Source: Chloroflexota bacterium (GTDB lineage Bacteria > Chloroflexota > Limnocylindria > Limnocylindrales > CSP1-4). From it: 10,976 nucleotides of DNA. The notes below the pieces were generated by a model. The model was given only the letters and a program-made list of their open reading frames with translations, was not told the DNA's origin and did not search any database. Both the position numbers and the translations under genes were made by a program. Shown here in pieces: positions 6,363 to 10,976 of this stretch. The stretch's first letter is position 1, and each line of letters opens with the position of its first letter. The DNA lies in NCBI GenBank assembly GCA_021812735.1, contig JAKAMV010000240.1:1-10976 (forward strand), given 5' to 3'.

Positions 6363-7902
6363 ACCGCGCCGGCGTCGTGTGCGGGGTGCGGACGAACCGC
6401 GGCGACGCGGGCCGAGCGGCCACGCGCAGCCAGGCAATCGGCAGCACGAGCGCCCACAGGCCGGTGAACGCCGTGATGAGCGTGGCCCGCACCAGTCGCC
6501 ACGCGTGGCGCGAGCGGGCTGGCCGTCGTCGTGCCAACCCGGGGGCGCGCCCTCCTCGGGGCACCCCCTGGCCGAGAGGTGCTGGCTGCTCGCGCTCAGC
6601 CAACGCGGCTCGCTGCTGCGCCGCGGCCTTCCGCTGCGTCTCCGCTCGCTGCTCCTCATCGGGAGCCTGCGACGCCCAAGCCAGCACCAGCGCCACGAGA
6701 CCGTAGCCAGCGACCACCGACCCCAAGGTCCCGCGGGCCGTCTCATCCACCTCAGCGCGACCCAGGCGGCGACCGGCGGGCTGCTGACGGGCAGGGCGGC
6801 GACACGACCGAGCCGCCAGGCCCAGCACCGCCCAGGGCATGAGAGCCTGAGAAGCGTAGGCAGCGAGCTCGGCTCGGCGACGCACCGGGCGGCGGGGATC
6901 GGGCAGCGCGGGCAGCACCAGGCGGAGGTCGCGCCGGATGGATCCCTCGGCCCAGCGAAGGCGCTGGCTGAGGAGCGAGCGGAGTGTCAGGACGGGCTGC
7001 TCCCAGATCTCGAGGTTCGCCGGATGCTCGACGCCGAGGCCCGTCGCCAGGTACCAGCGCGTGGCCAGCTCGAGGTCCTCGCACAGGGCGTCATGCGGCC
7101 ACCCGCCGAGGGCCCGCAGCGCCTGCGCGCTGATCACCATGCCATCGCCCCGGAACTCGGCCGCGCCTCTGACGCGCAGCCTGACGCGCGAGATGAGGGC
7201 GTCGATCCGCTGCTCGCCGTCCTGCAGGAGCGCGAGCAGACCAGCCCCTCGATCCCGGTCGCAGCCTGGCGCGGGTCGGAGCATCCGCCGACGCGCCTGT
7301 GCCGCGGCCGCCGTCGCCGCCACGGCTCGGACGCGGACGATGAAGTCGGGCGCCACGCGTGCGTCGGCATCGAGCACCACGACCACGCCCGACGCTGGGG
7401 GCAGGACGGCCGCGAGCGCCGCGCCCTTGCCCCCCGACGGTGTTGTGAGGCGGACGACGCGGGCCACGTCACTGAGGCGGCACGCCTCGATCGCCGCGCA
7501 GGCCAGGTCGGCCATCCCGTCACGCGACGCGTCGTCGATGACGACCAGTGCGAGGGGGCCCGAGCGGGCCGCCCCGATATCGGCGACCAGCCGGGAGATC
7601 ACCGCTGCCTCATCCCGTGCCGGGACCATCACGGTCACCATCGCCTCGGCGTGCGCGGCGAGCGGGTCGGGAGCCTGCTGGGCGACGTCGCAAAACGCTG
7701 ATCCGCCGCCGGCCGCTGGCCCTGACCGCGCCGCCTGCCCACCCCGCCCGGCCAGCGCCAGGCCCGCGGCGCCACCCGGGAACGCCAGCGCCGCGAGGCG
7801 GACCAAGGCCGACGCGCGCCGGCTGCGGGGCAAGGCGTACCCGGCGAGGGTTGCCAGCGCCGGGAGCGCGAGCGCCGCGACGCGCAGCCTGCCGGGGCCC
7901 AT
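6346..7902 (-). CDS. Membrane family-2 glycosyltransferase, processive type
   Basis: This 518-residue protein builds or extends a glycan from nucleotide sugar at the inner membrane face. Two hydrophobic stretches come first (about 7-25 and 30-51), then a GT2 domain. The domain has VTVMVPARDEAAVI (89-102), VVIDDAS (120-126), GGKGAAL (157-163), the metal-binding DAD (178-180) in VVVLDADARV, the catalytic CEDLEL (274-279) after GGWP, and QRLRW (313-317), the QxxRW motif of cellulose/chitin/hyaluronan/poly-GlcNAc synthases. Further membrane segments lie near 345-364, 392-410 and 469-491, and the tail RFVRTPH resembles the usual C-terminus of such enzymes. A Glu/Gln/Arg/Ala-rich hydrophilic insert (about 412-467) splits the last two segments. 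ATG 7902 is chosen. GAGG stands 14 bases upstream, rather far. ATG 7959 is in frame but has no binding site, and a TATCCT box directly before it would place the transcript start inside that extension. Divergent from the second esterase. Product sugar unknown. Confidence 0.88.
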   Translation of the reverse strand: MGPGRLRVAALALPALATLAGYALPRSRRASALVRLAALAFPGGAAGLALAGRGGQAARSGPAAGGGSAFCDVAQQAPDPLAAHAEAMVTVMVPARDEAAVISRLVADIGAARSGPLALVVIDDASRDGMADLACAAIEACRLSDVARVVRLTTPSGGKGAALAAVLPPASGVVVVLDADARVAPDFIVRVRAVAATAAAAQARRRMLRPAPGCDRDRGAGLLALLQDGEQRIDALISRVRLRVRGAAEFRGDGMVISAQALRALGGWPHDALCEDLELATRWYLATGLGVEHPANLEIWEQPVLTLRSLLSQRLRWAEGSIRRDLRLVLPALPDPRRPVRRRAELAAYASQALMPWAVLGLAARSCRRPARQQPAGRRLGRAEVDETARGTLGSVVAGYGLVALVLAWASQAPDEEQRAETQRKAAAQQRAALAEREQPAPLGQGVPRGGRAPGLARRRPARSRHAWRLVRATLITAFTGLWALVLPIAWLRVAARPASPRFVRTPHTTPARFSEPG

Positions 7903-8268
7903 TGGACTGCCGGGCGCCTCACACCAGTGGACACGGGGTCGGGGCACGCACTCAGGCATTGAGGATACGGGCCAACCCGTCAGACGCAGAGGAGAGTCGC
8001 GGAGGGGGATGACACTCAGCCGAGGATACCCGGCAGGCGACGAGGCTCGTGGAGACGACTCATGGCCGCTGCGCCGCGGCGAGTCCCTTCGGCACGGGGC
8101 CATCGCGGCCAGTTGACGCTTGGCGTCGAGAACCGAAATCGAGGTGAACGAGGCTGAACCGAACCTGATCCACGGCAAGGTTGAGCCCGATCTCGCGACG
8201 TGAGAGCGTGGGGATGAACCCGTTGTGGCAGCGCCGCCGGCGCGCCGGGTGCCACGGATGCTCAGCAG
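7903..8268. promoter_or_regulatory. Divergent control region between glycosyltransferase and second esterase
   Basis: No convincing gene lies in these 366 bases. On the minus strand, TATCCT at 7967-7962 is a possible -10 for the glycosyltransferase, giving a leader of about 53 bases; a second GAGGATAC copy (TATCCT on minus) lies at 8022-8029. On the plus strand, TTGACG at 8113-8118 followed 17 bases later by AAATCG is a weak promoter candidate for the esterase. AACCT 8163-8167 and AGGTT 8178-8182 form an inverted repeat. AGGTTGAGC (8178-8186) and AATCGAGGT (8137-8145) also occur upstream of the first esterase. All are short and could be chance. Confidence 0.4.
8237..8248. repeat. 12-bp perfect palindrome just upstream of the second esterase
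   Basis: CCGGCGCGCCGG is its own reverse complement and ends 20 bases before ATG 8269. Its position suits an operator, or in RNA a hairpin limiting ribosome access. It is pure G+C, so chance occurrence in this base composition is a real alternative. Confidence 0.3.
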
Positions 8269-9441
8269 ATGGTCACGTCCCGACAAACCAGTCTCGACCG
8301 CAGTCCGGACACCCCGGATCGCCGGCGCGTGCGCAGGCTACTCCTCGATCTCCTTCTCCTGGTCGTCATCGTCATCGTCGGCGCCGTCGGCGCCTTCGGG
8401 GCCGGCATCTGGGCGATGCCGACGAACGGGACCGTCATCGGCGATGGCGGGCGGGGATCAGGTGCGGCGTCCGGCCTCGCGGCAACCCCGTCGGGCTCGC
8501 CGACGGACGGACCCTCGGCCAGCGCATCAGCGTTGCCCGACGCGCATGTCACGCCACCGTTGGCGTGGTCACCCATGGCAGTGACGACCGCGATGTCGAA
8601 GGCCACGCCATGGAAGGCCTGGAAGCCCACGACGCCCGGTACGGTTACGGCCTTCGCGCTCCCTGCCCCGTGGGTTGGCGGGACGGCCCACAGCATCACC
8701 GCGTCGGTCTACCTGCCCGGTGGCTACGCCACTTCGAACCGCGCGTACCCCGTGATCTACGAGGTCCCCTTCTCGTTCCGTTCGTGGGACCGGTACATCG
8801 GCACGAAGGCGCTGCTCGACGCCCAGATGATGTCTGGGGCGATCCCCGCGTCGGTTGTCGTCTTCGTCTATCCCGCCAACAGCCCGTACCACGACACGGA
8901 GTGCGCGACCTCCGCGGACGGGCGCCTGCAGCTCGACACGTTCTTCTCGTCCACGCTGGTTCAGGCGATCGACGCCCGATACCGGACGATCCCCACCGCC
9001 GCGGCGCGGTCGGTCATCGGCTTCTCCCAAGGCGGGTTCTGCGCCGCCATGCTGGCCCTCCGCCATCCCGACGTGTTCGCGACGGCCCTGTCCATCAGCG
9101 GCTACTACCAGGCCGGCATCGTGAGCAGCCAGACGCCATGGGCCTGGCGCGTGTTCGGCGGCAACCCAGCCGTCGAGTCGGCGTACTCCCCGCTCCGGCT
9201 CGTCGGTCAGCTCACCGCAGCGCAGCGGGCGGCGATGCTCCTCGTCCTCGAGGCCAACCCCGAGCAGCCGTTCTACGGTCCCCAGTACGAAGCGATGATC
9301 GCGGCGGCGCATCGAGCCGGTGTCTCGGTGCTGACCGAGCCGATGGCCATGCGCCACTCCTGGGTCGCGGTCAAGGCCGCAATGCCGCAGATGCTCGGCG
9401 CGCTCGCGGCGCATGAGGCGGGGCTGGGCGTCTTCGGCTGA
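8269..9441 (+). CDS. Membrane-anchored EstD/antigen-85-like esterase, paralogue of the first
   Basis: The 390-residue product starts with a basic stretch (RRRVRR 18-23), one strong membrane segment (about 24-49) and a Gly/Ser/Ala/Thr/Pro linker (50-105), then an alpha/beta-hydrolase domain (about 106-390). This arrangement predicts N-in with the enzyme outside the membrane. No lipobox Cys is present, so the segment is read as an uncleaved anchor. Landmarks are YLPGGY 148-153, TSNRAYPVIYEVP 155-167, GFSQGGF with Ser253, SISGYYQAG 275-283 and RHSW with His363. By eye the domain is about half identical to that of the protein at 2980-4629, including Cys212 and Cys258, and even the C-terminal GLGVFG/ALGVFS. 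The likely acid region reads LEANPEQPFY, so Asp489 and Asp492 of the paralogue are Asn and Gln here, leaving Glu328 or Glu332. ATG 8269 is the first start after an in-frame TGA at 8215; no clear ribosome binding site is visible. Substrate unknown: carboxylester hydrolase or acyltransferase of the envelope. Confidence 0.87.
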   Translation: MVTSRQTSLDRSPDTPDRRRVRRLLLDLLLLVVIVIVGAVGAFGAGIWAMPTNGTVIGDGGRGSGAASGLAATPSGSPTDGPSASASALPDAHVTPPLAWSPMAVTTAMSKATPWKAWKPTTPGTVTAFALPAPWVGGTAHSITASVYLPGGYATSNRAYPVIYEVPFSFRSWDRYIGTKALLDAQMMSGAIPASVVVFVYPANSPYHDTECATSADGRLQLDTFFSSTLVQAIDARYRTIPTAAARSVIGFSQGGFCAAMLALRHPDVFATALSISGYYQAGIVSSQTPWAWRVFGGNPAVESAYSPLRLVGQLTAAQRAAMLLVLEANPEQPFYGPQYEAMIAAAHRAGVSVLTEPMAMRHSWVAVKAAMPQMLGALAAHEAGLGVFG

Positions 9442-9485
9442 TCGGCGAGGGGGCCTCTGTTCGACGCGGCGGCGCCTCACCGATC
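9440..9485 (+). terminator. Stem-loop at the stop of the second esterase
   Basis: Bases 9440-9450 pair with 9475-9485 in an 11-bp stem broken by one C-A mismatch, with a 24-base GC-rich loop that can fold further. The left arm begins inside the stop codon (TGA 9439-9441). No T-run follows, so it could be a Rho-assisted or non-classical terminator, or an mRNA 3' stabiliser. Confidence 0.4.
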
Positions 9486-9576
9486 TCGGCGGCGCGTTGA
9501 AGCGGGGCGCGCAAGCGTAACGGCGTTGGCAGGCCACCGGAGCGACGGGAGCGGCGGCTGCTCCCGCCACGCGCGG

Positions 9577-9582
9577 TACGAT
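9577..9582 (+). promoter_or_regulatory. Possible -10 box for transketolase
   Basis: TACGAT fits the TAnnnT pattern and stands 60 bases before the start codon, in the only intergenic space available (9442-9642). No convincing -35 hexamer is seen at 16-18 bases, so strength and use are uncertain. Confidence 0.3.
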
Positions 9583-9632
9583 GGGGCTCCCGGCACGACC
9601 CGCCGCGCCGGCATCCCGTTGACGCCCCACCC

Positions 9633-9636
9633 GGAG
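9633..9636 (+). promoter_or_regulatory. Ribosome binding site that fixes the transketolase start
   Basis: GGAG ends six bases before ATG 9643, ideal spacing. The protein begins as transketolases do a few residues after this ATG, so the start is secure. Confidence 0.75.
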
Positions 9637-9642
9637 ATCGCC

Positions 9643-10976
9643 ATGACCCTGCCGGACGCCCGCCTCGAGCGGCTCGCCGTGGATACGATCCGAACGCTGT
9701 CCATCGATGGCGTGCAGCAGGCGAACTCAGGGCATCCCGGCGCTCCCATGGGCGCGGCGCCCATGGCCTTCGCCATCTGGACGCGCCACCTGCGACATGC
9801 GCCGACGCAGCCCGACTGGCCCGACCGCGACCGCTTCGTGCTGTCGGCGGGCCACGCCTCGATGCTCCTCTACTCACTGCTCCACCTGACCGGCTACGGC
9901 GTGTCGCTCGACGACCTCAAGTCGTTCCGCCAGTGGGGCTCGATCACGCCGGGCCACCCTGAATACGGGATCACGCCGGGCGTCGAGGCGACCACCGGCC
10001 CGCTGGGCCAGGGCCTGAGCAACGCGGTGGGCATGGCGATCGCCGAGCGGCGGCTGGCGGCCGAATTCAACAGACCCGACCACGCGATCATCGACCACCA
10101 CACCTACGTGGTCTGCTCGGACGGCGACCTCCAGGAGGGCGTCAGCGCGGAGGCCTCGTCGCTGGCTGGCCACCTGCGGCTGGGCAAGCTAATCGTGCTG
10201 TACGACGACAACCACATCCAGCTCGACGGGCCCACCGCCATGGCGTTCAGCGAGGACGTGCTCGGGCGGTACGCGGCGTATGGATGGCACACCCAGCGCG
10301 TCGTGGACGGCACCGACGTGGGGGCGATCTCCGCCGCCATCGACGCCGCGAAGGCCGACCCCCGGCCCTCGATGATCGCGGTCCGCACGCACATCGGCTT
10401 TGGCAGCCCGAACAAGCAGGATTCCCAGAAGGCGCACGGCGCCCCGCTGGGCCCCGACGAGGTCCGCCTCACCAAGGAGGCCTACGGCTGGGACCCCGAC
10501 AAGACGTTCTTCGTTCCGGACGAGGCGGGCCAGCTGTTTCGACAGGCCGTGCCGCAGGGCGAGCGGCTGGTGGCCGACTGGCACGCCAAGTACGACGCCT
10601 ATGCGAAGGCCTACCCGGCCGAGGCCGCCGAGTTCCAGCGCCGCCTGGCCGGCCGGCTCGCGCAGGACTGGGACGCGGCGCTGCCGTCCTGGGACACGGG
10701 CTCCGAGGTGGCCACCCGCAACGCGAGCCAGGATGCGATCCAGGTGCTGGCGGCCGCGCTGCCCGAGCTGTTCGGCGGGTCGGCCGACCTGTCCGAGTCG
10801 AACCTGACCGACGTGAAGGCCAACGGCCACGACCACTTCGAGGCCGACAGCCCCGGGCGCAACCTGCGCTTCGGCGTCCGCGAGCACGGCATGGGCTCGA
10901 TCGCCAACGGCATCGCCTACCACGGCGGGTTCCTCCCCTACGCCGCCACCTTCCTCACGTTCAGCGACTACATGCG
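9643..10976 (+). CDS. tkt: Transketolase, N-terminal two thirds (cut by window end)
   Basis: The gene runs off the right edge; 444 complete codons are visible of the roughly 660 usual for the family. Transketolase moves two-carbon ketol units between sugar phosphates in the cytoplasmic pentose phosphate pathway (or Calvin cycle), using thiamine diphosphate and a divalent metal. [10 protein letters not shown] places the conserved His at 31. [16 protein letters not shown] follows at 67-82, and [19 protein letters not shown] at 117-135. SDGDLQEG at 159-166 is the cofactor motif, with Ser where many have Gly, a variant I recall from other bacterial transketolases. [10 protein letters not shown] at 187-196 is the metal/substrate loop. 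[16 protein letters not shown] carries the catalytic Glu414, close to Glu411 of the E. coli enzyme. A good GGAG site precedes ATG 9643. It lies 201 bp after the second esterase, with a stem-loop and possible promoter between, so it is probably its own unit. A dihydroxyacetone synthase or DXP synthase is excluded by motif order and spacing. Confidence 0.96.
   Translation, partial: MTLPDARLERLAVDTIRTLSIDGVQQANSGHPGAPMGAAPMAFAIWTRHLRHAPTQPDWPDRDRFVLSAGHASMLLYSLLHLTGYGVSLDDLKSFRQWGSITPGHPEYGITPGVEATTGPLGQGLSNAVGMAIAERRLAAEFNRPDHAIIDHHTYVVCSDGDLQEGVSAEASSLAGHLRLGKLIVLYDDNHIQLDGPTAMAFSEDVLGRYAAYGWHTQRVVDGTDVGAISAAIDAAKADPRPSMIAVRTHIGFGSPNKQDSQKAHGAPLGPDEVRLTKEAYGWDPDKTFFVPDEAGQLFRQAVPQGERLVADWHAKYDAYAKAYPAEAAEFQRRLAGRLAQDWDAALPSWDTGSEVATRNASQDAIQVLAAALPELFGGSADLSESNLTDVKANGHDHFEADSPGRNLRFGVREHGMGSIANGIAYHGGFLPYAATFLTFSDYM

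Noticed and set aside
6016..7701. 561-residue plus-strand frame over the glycosyltransferase
   Set aside because: Antisense to the intact GT2 motifs, Arg/Ser/Gln/His-rich, no recognisable domain.
7960..8029. Repeated GAGGATAC (7961-7968 and 8022-8029) as a direct-repeat regulator site
   Set aside because: Only eight bases are shared and just two copies occur; chance or two weak -10 boxes explains it as well.
8181..9416. 411-residue plus-strand frame over the second esterase in another frame
   Set aside because: Its Arg/His/Pro-rich translation is a frame-shifted copy of the esterase code; the esterase frame has the anchor, elbow and His motifs.
10189..10923. 244-residue minus-strand frame inside transketolase
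   Set aside because: Transketolase is unmistakable on the plus strand; this is its shadow.
1..10976. Mobile element, CRISPR array, toxin-antitoxin or phage-defence system
   Set aside because: No transposase, integrase, repeat-spacer pattern, nuclease or small toxin-like pair seen on either strand; all long coding regions belong to metabolic or envelope families.

Overview
The window is very GC-rich bacterial DNA (about 70 % G+C by eye), densely coding with short intergenic gaps. The protein families and base composition fit a high-GC lineage such as Chloroflexota (Limnocylindria/Ellin6529-like) or Actinomycetota. Nothing here decides between them, and there is no rRNA or tRNA to help. There are seven genes: five complete and two cut by the window edges. 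I saw no RNA gene, CRISPR array, insertion sequence, integrase or attachment site.

Layout: (1) 1-1440 +, the C-terminal part of an S9-family serine peptidase; (2) 1441-1745, a non-coding convergent gap; (3) 1746-2732 -, a PfkB-family sugar/nucleoside kinase; (4) 2733-2979, a divergent promoter region with an inverted repeat; (5) 2980-4629 +, a multi-pass membrane protein ending in an EstD/antigen-85-like esterase domain; (6) 4626-6362 +, a six-TM protein with an MprF-type aminoacyl-phosphatidylglycerol synthase domain (LPG_synthase_C, formerly DUF2156), joined to the esterase by an ATGA overlap; (7) 6346-7902 -, a processive family-2 glycosyltransferase whose 3' end overlaps the synthase by 17 bp; (8) 7903-8268, a divergent control region; (9) 8269-9441 +, a second esterase paralogous to the first but held by a single TM anchor; (10) 9643-10976 +, the N-terminal two thirds of transketolase.

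Functional picture: the central block (2980-9441) looks like a cell-envelope module lying between ordinary metabolic genes. The synthase should act on the cytoplasmic face, where it would use aminoacyl-tRNA to add an amino acid to a membrane lipid. The coupled esterase is predicted to face outside, where it could remove or transfer such ester-linked groups. This is a possible 'writer/eraser' pair for aminoacylated lipids. The glycosyltransferase and the second external esterase may act on the same envelope. The families and the coupling are directly supported. The shared substrate is inference.
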